Shown here in pieces: positions 1 through 8,099 of a stretch of 64,000 bases of DNA. Both the position numbers and the translations under genes were made by a program. The DNA comes from Agromyces mariniharenae (GTDB lineage Bacteria; Actinomycetota; Actinomycetes; Actinomycetales; Microbacteriaceae): positions 2,786,493 through 2,850,492 of the forward strand of contig NZ_VSSB01000001.1 in NCBI RefSeq assembly GCF_008122505.1, read 5' to 3'. Numbering within the stretch: the stretch's first letter is position 1; the number at the start of each line of letters is the position of its first letter. The notes below the pieces were generated by a model. It was not told the origin of the DNA. It did no database searches and saw nothing but the letters and a program-made list of their open reading frames with translations.

Positions 1-363
1 GCCGGCCAGAAGGCCTTCGGCAACCTCGAGCTCGACGGCGACGAGGCGACCGGCGCCAACATCGTGAAGGTCGCCATCGAGGCGCCGCTCAAGCAGATCG
101 CCCTCAACGCGGGCCTCGAGCCGGGCGTCGTCGCGGCCAAGGTCGCGGAGCTCCCCGCGGGTCACGGCCTCAACGCCGCGACCGGCGAGTACGGCGACCT
201 CGTCGCGCAGGGCATCATCGACCCCGCCAAGGTGACCCGCTCGGCGCTGCAGAACGCCGCGTCGATCGCCGGCCTCTTCCTCACCACCGAGGCCGTCGTC
301 GCCGACAAGCCCGAGAAGAACCCGGCTCCGGTCGGCGACCCGACGGGCGGCATGGACTTCTAG
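1..363 (+). CDS. groEL: Chaperonin GroEL, C-terminal part (5' end outside window)
   Basis: The last 120 codons of the 60-kDa chaperonin subunit, open from the first base. GroEL forms a double-ring ATPase that folds cytosolic proteins with GroES. The visible part is the C-terminal equatorial domain: a GLEPGVV helix, [35 protein letters not shown], and the typical tail ending GGMDF. Start and N-terminal domains lie upstream, so groES linkage cannot be judged. A stem-loop follows 31 bases after the stop. Many actinobacteria carry two groEL copies, and this fragment cannot show which one it is. Confidence 0.97.
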   Translation, partial: AGQKAFGNLELDGDEATGANIVKVAIEAPLKQIALNAGLEPGVVAAKVAELPAGHGLNAATGEYGDLVAQGIIDPAKVTRSALQNAASIAGLFLTTEAVVADKPEKNPAPVGDPTGGMDF

Positions 364-394
364 TCCGCACACCTCAGGGCCTCGTGCCCGAACG

Positions 395-426
395 CGATGG
401 GCGTCTCCTCCGGGAGGCGCCCATCG
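395..426 (+). terminator. groEL terminator hairpin
   Basis: Nine-base perfect arms (395-403 CGATGGGCG and 418-426 CGCCCATCG) with an inner CCTC/GAGG stem. No U-rich tail follows, which is common in high-GC actinobacteria. It lies just downstream of the groEL stop. Confidence 0.75.
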
Positions 427-469
427 TCGTGTCGGGGGCGAGTCGGGGGCTCCCTTCGTCGTGCTCGGG

Positions 470-629
470 TCTGGGCACTCGGGTACTCGGATACTCGGGC
501 ACTCGGGTACACGAGCACTTCGAAACCTCGGAACTCGGGAGCCCCGGCACGTCGGAACTCCGGAACTCCGGACCTTCGTGACTTCGGACCTTCGCAACTT
601 CGGAACTTCGGAACGTCGGAACTCGGGAA
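470..629. repeat. Degenerate tandem octamer array (about 20 units)
   Basis: This is most of the 356-base gap between groEL and the WXG100 gene. Reading from 478, nearly every 8-base unit fits CTYSGGAA or CTCGGGTA: 478 CTCGGGTA, 486 CTCGGATA, 494 CTCGGGCA, 502 CTCGGGTA, 526 CCTCGGAA, 550 CGTCGGAA, 558 CTCCGGAA, 582 CTTCGGAC, 598 and 606 CTTCGGAA, 622 CTCGGGAA. The 8-base register is never broken. The left part favours CTCGGGTA and the right part CTTCGGAA. The core TTC-G-GAA is a short inverted repeat. All six frames are open only because the repeat is not a multiple of three. Function unknown. Confidence 0.85.
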
Positions 630-719
630 CCGAGTGCACGGGTGGGACGGTCGCCGGCTGGCTGCGGGGCGAAGGCGCTCCGGTGCCCCGCCGCCTCGCC
701 GAGGCGATGCCACCGGGCG

Positions 720-1010
720 CTACCGCAGGAACAGCCGCGCGTTCGCCTGCTCGGCCTCGGCGTACTGCGTCGCCGCGACGCCGAGGGCGTGGCTGAGCTG
801 TGCCAGGCTCTGCTCCACATGCAGCTGCGTCGCGCGCCAGTCGGCGACCGCGCCCTGGAAGGCGGTGGCGGCCTGACCCGTCCACGACGACTGCAGGCCG
901 GTGAGCTGCGCGACGAGCGACCCCACCTCCGACTGGATGCGGCCGATCGTGCCCTGCACCGACTGGGTGGCGGCGGACACCTGCGCGGCGTCGACGTGGT
1001 AGCTGGTCAT
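720..1010 (-). CDS. WXG100 (ESAT-6/EsxA-like) secreted protein
   Basis: A 96-residue helical-hairpin protein of the WXG100 family, exported as dimers by type VII (ESX) systems. The sequence shows the central turn SSWTG (W-x-G) near residue 45 and a C-terminal Y-A-E-A-E that fits the YxxxD/E export signal. The start at 1010 (MTSYHVDA) was chosen over upstream codons because AAGGGA sits eight bases before it and the length then fits the family. No ESX ATPase or partner is in the window, so its machinery must be elsewhere; WXG100 genes next to groEL are common in actinobacteria. Target unknown. Confidence 0.9.
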   Translation of the reverse strand: MTSYHVDAAQVSAATQSVQGTIGRIQSEVGSLVAQLTGLQSSWTGQAATAFQGAVADWRATQLHVEQSLAQLSHALGVAATQYAEAEQANARLFLR

Positions 1011-1139
1011 GGTGATCCCTTCATCGATGGGTGGGACCCCACGGTAGGCCGACGGCCGCTGCCCGACCTCACGCCGGCGACATGCGGCACGCGGCATCCG
1101 CTCGACCACTCGTTGTCGAGGACGAGTGCGGACGTGAGC

Positions 1140-2999
1140 TCAGGCGCTCGTGACCGACTGGGGCGCGGCCGACGAGCCTGCGAGCGGAAGCGACACCCGG
1201 AAGGTCGCGCCGCCGCCCGGCGTCTCGACGACGTCGACGGAGCCGTTGTGCGCCGCGATGATCGACGACACGATCGCGAGCCCGAGGCCCGAGCCGCCCG
1301 TCTCGCGGGTGCGCGAGGTGTCGGCGCGCCAGAAGCGCTGGAAGATCTTCTCGCGGATCTGGGGCGGGATGCCCTCGCCGTGGTCGACGACCTCGATCAT
1401 GGCGCGCTCCGCCGTGTCGTCGACCGACACCCGGATCTCGATCGGGCTGTCGTCGGTCGTGAACCGGATCGCGTTCGCCATGAGGTTCGTGATGACCTGG
1501 CGGATCTTGTTCTCCTCGGCGAGCACCACCGCGCGTCGCACGGGCGCGGTGACCATGCCGGCGGTCGTCGTCGTGACGGACTGCTGCTGGTCGGCCTGCG
1601 GCTCGGCGGCGGGGTACGTCGTGATGCGCGCGTCGGCGCTCGAGACGCGCGCCCGCGACGACTGCCCGCGACGCGATCCGGATGCCCCGGCGCCCGCGCG
1701 CTGGCCCGACCCGCGCCTCCCGGCGCCCGACGCCGGCGAGTCGCCGCGGGGACGTCGTCCGCGCAGTCGCGCGAGCGTGGCGCCCGCGAAGGAGATCGCT
1801 CCGGTCGGCGGCCGCTCGGGCTCCAGCTCCACCTCGAGCTCGGGCGTCGCCCCGCCTGCGGCATCCGCACCGCCGAGCTCTTCGGGCGCGATGACGGTGA
1901 CCGTGCGGCCCGGGTTCGCGGCCATGGCGTCGAGCGCGGCGTCGCGGGCGAGCGGCACGAGGTCGACCTCGGCGAGCTCGAGCGGCTTGGCCTCGTCGAG
2001 TCGGGCGAGGGCCAGCAGGTCCTCGACGAGGCCGCCCATGCGGATGGCCTCCTTCTCGATGCGGTCCATGGCCTGCGCGACCTCGTCGGGGCTCTGCAGC
2101 GCGCCCATGCGGTAGAGCTCGGCGTAGCCGCGCACCGACACGAGCGGCGTGCGCAGCTCGTGCGACGCGTCGCCGACGAACCGGCGCATCTGCTCGATGG
2201 TGCGCGCGCGGTCGCGGAACGCCCGGTCGATGCGGTTGAGCATGGTGTTGAGGGAGCGGTTGAGGCGTCCGACCTCGGTGTTCGGGGTCGCGCCGCCGAG
2301 GCGCTGGCCGAAGTCGCCGTCGGCGATGGCCGCGGCCGTGCGCTCGACCTCGCGCAGCGGGGTGAAAGTCGACGTCACGAGCATGCGCGTGAGGAGGGCG
2401 CCGACGAGCACGACGCCGAGGCCGAAGCCGAGGAAGATCGTGAGGTACACGGCGAGCAGCCGCTCGGTGTCCTTCGACGAGATCGCGATGATGATCGGCG
2501 CGTAGTTGCCGTGCTTGTCGACCGTCATGACCGCGCTCACGGCCCGGAAGGTGGGCTGGCCGCTCGCGTCCTCGAGCGGGTACACGGTGTACTTGCCGCT
2601 CGTGCTGCGCTCGTTGGTGACGTTGACCTCGGCGACCGTGAGGCTCGACGGGATCTCGGGGTACGTCTCGCTGTCGCGCTGCTCCCAATTGTGGTCGAGG
2701 AGCTCGGCCGTCGCCGGGTCGTAGACCGCGACGAACACCTCGTCGGACGACGCGAACGAGAGGTCGCCGAGGTCGGCCCTCGCGCCGGGCGCGTTCTCGA
2801 CCTCGAAGTACTTGTTCAGGTCGCCGGCGGCGATGGTGTCGAGCTTCGAGGCCATCTGGTCCTCGACGTACGAGCGCAGCATGGCCGCTGTGCCGATGCC
2901 CGAGACGAGCAGTCCGAGGGTCAGCATCAGCACCGTCACCCCGGTGATCTTGGTGCGCAGGGAGATGCGGTTCCACCGCTCGGAGATCGTCTGGTGCAT
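1140..2999 (-). CDS. Sensor histidine kinase (MprB/TcrY-like)
   Basis: A 619-residue membrane kinase. TM1 is near residues 17-40, followed by an extracellular sensor domain (about 41-175), TM2 (about 180-205, LTIFLGFGLGVVLVGALL), HAMP, and the dimerisation box DASHELRTPL with phospho-acceptor His280. The ATPase domain shows NLMANAIRF (N-box, about 505) and GGSGLGLAIV (G2). An odd Ala/Gly/Arg/Ser-rich stretch of about 110 residues (about 375-485) interrupts the ATPase domain ahead of the N-box. It lies 31 bases downstream of its response regulator, so the two form one operon. The stimulus cannot be read from sequence. Confidence 0.95.
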   Translation of the reverse strand: MHQTISERWNRISLRTKITGVTVLMLTLGLLVSGIGTAAMLRSYVEDQMASKLDTIAAGDLNKYFEVENAPGARADLGDLSFASSDEVFVAVYDPATAELLDHNWEQRDSETYPEIPSSLTVAEVNVTNERSTSGKYTVYPLEDASGQPTFRAVSAVMTVDKHGNYAPIIIAISSKDTERLLAVYLTIFLGFGLGVVLVGALLTRMLVTSTFTPLREVERTAAAIADGDFGQRLGGATPNTEVGRLNRSLNTMLNRIDRAFRDRARTIEQMRRFVGDASHELRTPLVSVRGYAELYRMGALQSPDEVAQAMDRIEKEAIRMGGLVEDLLALARLDEAKPLELAEVDLVPLARDAALDAMAANPGRTVTVIAPEELGGADAAGGATPELEVELEPERPPTGAISFAGATLARLRGRRPRGDSPASGAGRRGSGQRAGAGASGSRRGQSSRARVSSADARITTYPAAEPQADQQQSVTTTTAGMVTAPVRRAVVLAEENKIRQVITNLMANAIRFTTDDSPIEIRVSVDDTAERAMIEVVDHGEGIPPQIREKIFQRFWRADTSRTRETGGSGLGLAIVSSIIAAHNGSVDVVETPGGGATFRVSLPLAGSSAAPQSVTSA

Positions 3000-3030
3000 G
3001 GCGGGCCGAGTCTAGGCGGCGAAGCCTGAG

Positions 3031-3723
3031 TCAGGGCTTGGAGGACTTCAGCATGTAGCCGAATCCCCGCTTCGTCTGGATGAGCGGCTCACTGGAGTGC
3101 TGGTCGAGCTTGCGACGCAGGTAGGAGATGTAGCTCTCGACGATGCCGGCGTCGCCGTTGAAGTCGTACTCCCACACGTGGTCGAGGATCTGCGCCTTCG
3201 ACAGCACGCGGTTGGGGTTCAGCATGAGGTAGCGCAGCAGCTTGAACTCGGTGGGGGAGAGCTCGACGGGCACGTCGCCGACGAGCACCTCGTGCGTGTC
3301 CTGGTCCATCGTGAGCTCGCCCGTGCGGATGACGGCGTCCTCCTCGGCGTGCATCGTGCGGCGCAGGATCGCCTTGATGCGCGCGACGATCTCGTCGAGG
3401 CTGAACGGCTTGGTGACGTAGTCGTCGCCGCCGACGGTGAGGCCCGTGATCTTGTCCTCGGTGTCGTCCTTCGCGGTGAGGAAGAGGATCGGCGCCGTAT
3501 ACCCGGCCGACCGGAGGCGCTTGGTCACGCCGAAGCCGTTCATGTCGGGAAGCATGACGTCGAGGATGATGAGGTCGGGCTCCTCCTCGAGGACTGCGCT
3601 GATGGTCTGCGCGCCGTTGCCCACGGCGCGCACCGCGAACCCGGCGAACCGGAGGCTCGTCGTGAGGAGGTCGCGGATGTTGGGCTCGTCGTCGACGATG
3701 AGAATGCGGGGTCCATCGCTCAT
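3031..3723 (-). CDS. OmpR-family response regulator (MprA/TcrX-like)
   Basis: A 230-residue regulator that is phosphorylated by the adjacent kinase and binds DNA. The receiver domain has the acidic pair VDDE and phospho-acceptor Asp in LIILDVMLPD, with the conserved Lys in VTKPF. A winged helix follows (LSPTEFKLLRYLMLNPNRVLSKAQILDHVW). The start at 3723 (MSDGPRIL) gives the usual length; an in-frame ATG at 3732 is possible. It is transcribed ahead of the kinase gene. Confidence 0.95.
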   Translation of the reverse strand: MSDGPRILIVDDEPNIRDLLTTSLRFAGFAVRAVGNGAQTISAVLEEEPDLIILDVMLPDMNGFGVTKRLRSAGYTAPILFLTAKDDTEDKITGLTVGGDDYVTKPFSLDEIVARIKAILRRTMHAEEDAVIRTGELTMDQDTHEVLVGDVPVELSPTEFKLLRYLMLNPNRVLSKAQILDHVWEYDFNGDAGIVESYISYLRRKLDQHSSEPLIQTKRGFGYMLKSSKP

Positions 3724-3764
3724 GGATCCCATTCTCTTGAAGTTCGCTGTGATCTGCCTGAGAG

Positions 3765-4445
3765 TCAGTTGGATGAATCGAATGCGCCGGCGATGCGCAG
3801 GCAGCATCCGCCGGCGCCCGGGTCGAGCAGCACTCGATCGGATGCCGCGCCGACCTCATCGGCCATTGCGCACACGAGCGCGTGGTTGAGGTCGCAGACG
3901 ACGCCCGGATGCTGCTGCGCCAGCTTGTGGAACGGGCACGTGCCGAGCACCGTGTCGTCGCCCTCGGCGCGGGGCTCGAAGCCCTCGCGCAGGAGCGCGA
4001 CCTCGAGATCGGCGGCCCCGGAGGCAAGTCGATGCCCCGCACGGCTCGCGGCGTCGCGGAGCGCGGCCTTCGGCGAGGCGCCCGCGGCGGCGTGCTCGAT
4101 CGCCTCGGCCATGACGCTGCCCGCCACGGCGTAGAGGCGCCGCGGCACGCTCAGCGCGAACTCGGAATCGCCGCGGCGGTAGAGCTTCGCCGGTCGCCCG
4201 GCGCCGGGGCCCGAGCGGCCGTTCAGGCGCCGGAACTCCACGGCCAGCAGGCCGGCCGCGGCGAGGCGCTCGAGGTGGAAGGCGGCGGTGGACCGCGGGA
4301 GGTCGAGCTCGTGCGCGACGGCCTCGCGAGTGACACCCTCGTCGTGCTCGACCACTGCGGCGTAGACGCGCCGCCGCAGGGGGTCGGCGAGCAGGGCGGC
4401 GGCCGACCAGCGGCCGCCGGCCTCGGGTCCGCCGTCGGATGCCAT
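3765..4445 (-). CDS. Winged-helix regulator with C-terminal cysteine motifs (SufR/ArsR-like)
   Basis: A 226-residue regulator. The N-terminal winged helix covers about residues 12-80 (ADPLRRRVYAAV, then DLPRSTAAFHLERLAAAGLL). The C-terminal half has cysteines in GTCPFHKLA, VVCDLNHALVC and GGCCLRI, the pattern of Fe-S- or metal-responsive SufR-like repressors. It is divergent from the folE operon with a 118-base gap, so it may control that operon and itself. A TAGAGT box at 4452-4457 is six bases from the ATG, which suggests a leaderless transcript. Whether the ligand is an Fe-S cluster, a metal or a redox signal is undecided. Confidence 0.75.
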   Translation of the reverse strand: MASDGGPEAGGRWSAAALLADPLRRRVYAAVVEHDEGVTREAVAHELDLPRSTAAFHLERLAAAGLLAVEFRRLNGRSGPGAGRPAKLYRRGDSEFALSVPRRLYAVAGSVMAEAIEHAAAGASPKAALRDAASRAGHRLASGAADLEVALLREGFEPRAEGDDTVLGTCPFHKLAQQHPGVVCDLNHALVCAMADEVGAASDRVLLDPGAGGCCLRIAGAFDSSN

Positions 4446-4451
4446 GACGCG

Positions 4452-4504
4452 ACTCTACTCTAAAAACAGGATCCGTTGACAGAAATCGGGGACCGACCTA
4501 GCGT
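4452..4504. promoter_or_regulatory. Divergent promoters of the Cys-regulator and folE operon
   Basis: Rightward: TTGACA (4476-4481), 17-base spacer, TAGCGT (4499-4504), upstream of folE. Leftward: TAGAGT on the minus strand (4452-4457) six bases from the regulator ATG. Between them an imperfect dyad AAC-N7-GTT (4465-4477) overlaps the -35 of the folE promoter and could be an operator of the divergent regulator. The operator is inference. Confidence 0.6.
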
Positions 4505-4563
4505 CGATCGCACAGGGTGTCGAGGGCGCAACGGCCGAGGCGGACGCCCGGAGGAGGTGCGGG

Positions 4564-5202
4564 ATGAGCCCGGAGGGAACGCCGGCGATCGTGTCGCTGC
4601 ACGCCGTGACCGACGACGAACGGGCGCGTCCCGCCATCGACCGCGACCGCGCGCGGGCCGCCGTCGCCGACCTGCTCATCGCCCTCGGGCAGGACCTCGA
4701 CTCGCCGCACCTCGCGGAGACGCCGCGGCGCGCCGCCGACGCGCTCATCGAGCTCCTCACCCCCGAGCCGTTCCGCGCCACGACGTTCCCCAACGACGAG
4801 GGGTGCGACGACCTCGTGGTCGTCGCCGGCATCCCGTTCCACTCGCTCTGCGAGCACCACCTGCTGCCGTTCCGCGGCGTCGCCCACGTCGGGTACCTGC
4901 CCGGCGACCGGCTCGTCGGCCTCTCGAAGCTGGCGCGCATCGTCGAGCAGTCCTCGCGGTCGCTCCAGGTGCAGGAGCGGATGACGCGGCAGCTCGCGGA
5001 GTGGCTCGAGCGCGAGCTCGCACCGCGCGGCACCGGCGTCGTGCTCGAGGCCGAGCATCTCTGCATGTCGCTGCGAGGGCCACGTATCGTGGGCAGCGTG
5101 ACCACGACCAGGAGCTTCACCGGGCTCCTCCGAGACGACGAACGCCTCCGCCGCGAGTTCGAGTCGCGGTGCGACGCGCAGGGAATGGAGCGCACGAGAT
5201 GA
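4564..5202 (+). CDS. folE: GTP cyclohydrolase I
   Basis: A 212-residue enzyme converting GTP to 7,8-dihydroneopterin triphosphate, the entry to pteridine and folate synthesis. Family motifs are SLCEHHLLPF (zinc Cys and catalytic His), GLSKLARIVE, QERMTRQLAEWL and EHLCMSLRG (second zinc Cys). A strong GGAGGAGG precedes the ATG. It is the first gene of an operon and overlaps the next gene by ATGA. The usual actinobacterial folE lies beside ftsH, folB and folK; none are here, so this may be a second copy with a special role. That last point is inference. Confidence 0.95.
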   Translation: MSPEGTPAIVSLHAVTDDERARPAIDRDRARAAVADLLIALGQDLDSPHLAETPRRAADALIELLTPEPFRATTFPNDEGCDDLVVVAGIPFHSLCEHHLLPFRGVAHVGYLPGDRLVGLSKLARIVEQSSRSLQVQERMTRQLAEWLERELAPRGTGVVLEAEHLCMSLRGPRIVGSVTTTRSFTGLLRDDERLRREFESRCDAQGMERTR

Positions 5203-6446
5203 GCAGCGAGCACGGCATCGTCATCGTCGGCGGCGGCCTGGCGGGCGCGCGGGCGGCCGAGGGAGCGCGTGCCGCGGGCTACGACGGGCCCGTACGCATC
5301 GTCGCGGGCGAGGACGCCATGCCCTACATCCGACCCCCGCTCTCGAAGGAGTTCCTGAACGGCGCCGCCACCCGCGAGTCCGTCGACGTGCACCCCGCCG
5401 AGTGGTACGACGAGCACCGCGTCCAGGTGCTCCGCGGCATCCGTGCGACCGGGCTCGGCCTGCCGGAGCATCGCGTGCGGCTCGACGACGGACGCCACCT
5501 CGACTACGACCGGCTGCTGCTCGCGACGGGCTCGGCGCCGCGGCACTGGCCGGGCGCCGGCGCCGACCTCGAGGGCGTGCACGTGCTGCGCACGATCGGC
5601 GACTCGATCGCGCTGCGCGACCTGCTCTCGCCGGGCGGTCGTCGCATCGTGCTCATCGGGGCGGGCTGGATCGGGCTCGAGGTCGCGGCCGCCGCGCGCG
5701 GATACGGCAACGAGGTCACGGTCGTGGCGCCCGAGGCGGTGCCGCTCGAGGCCGCGATCGGGCCCGCAGCGGGCGAGGTGTTCGCGCGACTGCACCGCGA
5801 GCACGGCGTCGACCTGCGCATGTCCACGAAGGTCGACGGGATCGTCGGCGCCGACGGACGCGTGACCGGGGTCGCGCTCGAGGGCGGCGAGGTCGTGCCC
5901 GCCGACGCGGTCGTCGTCGGCATCGGCGCCGTGCCGCTCACGGGGCTCGCCGAGGAGGCCGGCATCGAGGTCGACAACGGCGTCGTGACGGATGCCGCGT
6001 TCCGCACGAGTGCCGACGACGTCTACGCCGTGGGCGACGTCGCGAGCGTCTTCCAGCCGTTCCTCGGCGAGCACCTGCGCACCGAGCACTGGGCGACCGC
6101 CGAGAACCAGGGCCCCGCCGCCGGACGCTCCATGGCGGGCGAGGCGGTCGAGTACGACGAGCCGCCCTACTTCTACACCGACCAGTACGATCTCGGCATG
6201 GAGTACTCGGGCTACGGGCCCCTCATGGCGGGCGTCGAGCCCGTGTTCCGGGGCGACGTGCCCGGGCGCGAGTTCATCGCCTTCTGGCTCGCCGACCACC
6301 GGGTCGTGGCGGGCATGAACGTCAACGTGTGGGACGTGAACGAGCAGGTGCAGGAGTTCATCCGCTCGCGTGCCCGCGTCGACGTCGACCGGCTGGTCGA
6401 CCCGGCGATCCCGCTCGAGGTCGTGCTCCGCGAGGCCACCGCATGA
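5199..6446 (+). CDS. FAD-dependent NAD(P)H oxidoreductase, ferredoxin-reductase type
   Basis: A 415-residue pyridine-nucleotide-disulfide-fold flavoprotein. The N-terminal FAD motif is IVIVGGGLAGARAA; a second Rossmann motif is IVLIGAGWIGLEVAAAA (about residue 150); the FAD-closing motif is VYAVGDVA (about 275). There is no redox-active CxxxxC, so it resembles rubredoxin/ferredoxin reductases rather than disulfide reductases. The start overlaps the folE stop (ATGA) and 22 bases separate its stop from the folP2 start. No ferredoxin lies nearby, so the electron acceptor is unknown. Its place between two pteridine genes suggests a redox step on a pterin. Confidence 0.85.
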   Translation: MSSEHGIVIVGGGLAGARAAEGARAAGYDGPVRIVAGEDAMPYIRPPLSKEFLNGAATRESVDVHPAEWYDEHRVQVLRGIRATGLGLPEHRVRLDDGRHLDYDRLLLATGSAPRHWPGAGADLEGVHVLRTIGDSIALRDLLSPGGRRIVLIGAGWIGLEVAAAARGYGNEVTVVAPEAVPLEAAIGPAAGEVFARLHREHGVDLRMSTKVDGIVGADGRVTGVALEGGEVVPADAVVVGIGAVPLTGLAEEAGIEVDNGVVTDAAFRTSADDVYAVGDVASVFQPFLGEHLRTEHWATAENQGPAAGRSMAGEAVEYDEPPYFYTDQYDLGMEYSGYGPLMAGVEPVFRGDVPGREFIAFWLADHRVVAGMNVNVWDVNEQVQEFIRSRARVDVDRLVDPAIPLEVVLREATA

Positions 6447-6468
6447 GCCGTTCCTCCTGGGCCGCGGC

Positions 6469-7389
6469 GTGAGCCGCCCGCTCGGCTGGGTCGAGCCCGA
6501 GTACGCGCACCCGGTGCGCCGCATCGCCGGACGTGACGTCGACTTCCGGCGGACGATCGCGGTCATGGCCGTCGTGAACCGCACGCCCGACTCGTTCTAC
6601 GACCGCGGCGCGACGTTCGGGCTCGACGCGGCGGTCGCCGCGGGCCGCCGCGCCGTCGAGCAGGGCGCCGCGTGGATCGACATCGGCGGCGCGAGGTTCG
6701 GCCCCGGCCCGGCGATCCCCGTCGAGGAGGAGATCGACCGCGTGGTGCCCGTCGTCGAGGCGCTCGCCGGTGCGGGCGCGGCGCTCTCGGTCGACACGTT
6801 CCACGCCGAGGTCGCGGCGGCGGCGATCGCCGCCGGAGCGCACGTGATCAACGACACCACGGGCCTGCACGACCCGGCGCTCGCCGATGTCGTCGCGGCA
6901 TCCGATGCGACGCTCGTGATCACGCACAGCCGGGCCGAGCCGCGGCAGTGGTTCCCGCGGCCCGAGTACGACGACGTGGTCGCCGAGGTCGCCGCGTTCC
7001 TCGAGGAGCGCACCGCGCTCGCCGTGGCGCACGGGGTGCCCGAGGAGCGCATCGTGCTCGATCCGGGCCACGACCTCAACAAGAACACCCGGCACAGCCT
7101 CGAGCTCACGCGCCGCTTCGGCGAACTCACCCGGCTCGGGTTCCCGCTCGTGGCGGCCGTCTCGAACAAGGACTTCGTCGGCGAGGCGCTTGGCCGCCCG
7201 CGCGAGGAGCGGCTGGCGGGCTCGCTCGCGGCGGCGGTGTTCTGCGCGACCCAGGGTGCGCGCATCCTGCGCATGCACAACGTGCCCGAGTCGGTCGACG
7301 CGGCACGCATGGTCGAGGCGATCATGGGCTGGCGCGAGCCCGCGCACCTGAAGCACAACGTTGTCGACGGACCGAACGAGGAGTCATGA
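6469..7389 (+). CDS. folP2: Dihydropteroate synthase-like protein, FolP2 type
   Basis: A TIM-barrel pterin-binding protein of 306 residues from a GTG start at 6469; no ATG lies close upstream in frame. It keeps the pterin-site features NRTPDSFYDRG, SVDTFH, VINDTTG and DPGHDLNKN. However, the pABA/sulfonamide loop DIGGESTRPG of true synthases is DIGGARFGPG here, and the SRK motif is SNKDFVGEALG. These are the features of mycobacterial FolP2, whose M. leprae form lacked dihydropteroate synthase activity as I recall. The real substrate is therefore open. The stop overlaps the next ATG (ATGA). Confidence 0.85.
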   Translation: MSRPLGWVEPEYAHPVRRIAGRDVDFRRTIAVMAVVNRTPDSFYDRGATFGLDAAVAAGRRAVEQGAAWIDIGGARFGPGPAIPVEEEIDRVVPVVEALAGAGAALSVDTFHAEVAAAAIAAGAHVINDTTGLHDPALADVVAASDATLVITHSRAEPRQWFPRPEYDDVVAEVAAFLEERTALAVAHGVPEERIVLDPGHDLNKNTRHSLELTRRFGELTRLGFPLVAAVSNKDFVGEALGRPREERLAGSLAAAVFCATQGARILRMHNVPESVDAARMVEAIMGWREPAHLKHNVVDGPNEES

Positions 7390-8099
7390 GCGCACCGACG
7401 CGGGAGCAGCTGCTCGAGGCCTACGCGATCGACGACCGGGCAACGCCCGCCGTGCGCATGAACTTCGTGATGAGCCTCGACGGGGCCGTCACGCTCGAGG
7501 GTCGCAGCGGCGGCCTGGGCGACGAGCACGACCGGCTCGCGATGCAGGTGCTGCGCACGCTCGCCGACGTGGTGCTGATCGGCGCCGGCACGGTGCGCGT
7601 CGAGGGCTACGGCGGGCTGCAGGTCGGCGAGGCGGATGCCGCGTGGCGGCGCGCGAACGGACTCGCCGCGCAGCCCAGGGTCGCCGTGGTGTCGTCGCGT
7701 CTCGACCTCTCGCCCGGGCATCCGTTCTTCGCGGACGCGGTCGAGCGTCCGATCGTGGTGACCCACGCCGCGGCGCCCGCGGATCGGCGCGAGGCGCTCG
7801 CCGAGGTCGCCGACGTGCTCGTCGGCGGCGCGGCATCCGTCGACGTGCGCGAGATGGTCGACGCGCTCGCCGAGGCCGGGCTGCCACAGGTGCTGTGCGA
7901 GGGCGGACCGCACCTGTTCGGCTCGCTCATCGAGGCCGACCGCGTCGACGAGCTGTGCCTGAGCCTCAGTCCGCTGCTCGTCGCGGGTGCGGCGGGGCGG
8001 ATCGTGCGCGGCGCGCCAGAGGTCGAGCGGGCGATGCGGCTCGTGCACGCGATCCCGGCGGGGGACCTGCTGCTGCTGCGGTATTCGCGCCGGCGCTGA
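7386..8099 (+). CDS. RibD C-terminal-type reductase (pyrimidine/pteridine reductase)
   Basis: A 237-residue NADPH-dependent reductase of the dihydrofolate reductase-like RibD-C family. Features are MNFVMSLDGAVTLEG (substrate Asp), VVLIGAGTVRVEGY, and the nucleotide-binding QVLCEGGPHLFGSLIEADRVDEL. No deaminase domain is fused, so it is not a complete RibD. It is last in the folE-folP2 operon. RibD-like proteins have substituted for dihydrofolate reductase in mycobacteria, so reduction of a pterin is plausible, but a riboflavin-type substrate cannot be excluded. Confidence 0.85.
   Translation: MSAPTREQLLEAYAIDDRATPAVRMNFVMSLDGAVTLEGRSGGLGDEHDRLAMQVLRTLADVVLIGAGTVRVEGYGGLQVGEADAAWRRANGLAAQPRVAVVSSRLDLSPGHPFFADAVERPIVVTHAAAPADRREALAEVADVLVGGAASVDVREMVDALAEAGLPQVLCEGGPHLFGSLIEADRVDELCLSLSPLLVAGAAGRIVRGAPEVERAMRLVHAIPAGDLLLLRYSRRR

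Noticed and set aside
470..629. CRISPR array
   Set aside because: Units are 8 bases, contiguous and degenerate, with no spacers and no cas genes.
642..3029. Long plus-strand open frame of 795 codons
   Set aside because: It is antisense to the WXG100 protein and histidine kinase, which both match families; its product has no domain.
4455..6584. Minus-strand open frame of 709 codons over folE and the FAD reductase
   Set aside because: Antisense shadow; composition of an opposite-strand GC frame and no domains.
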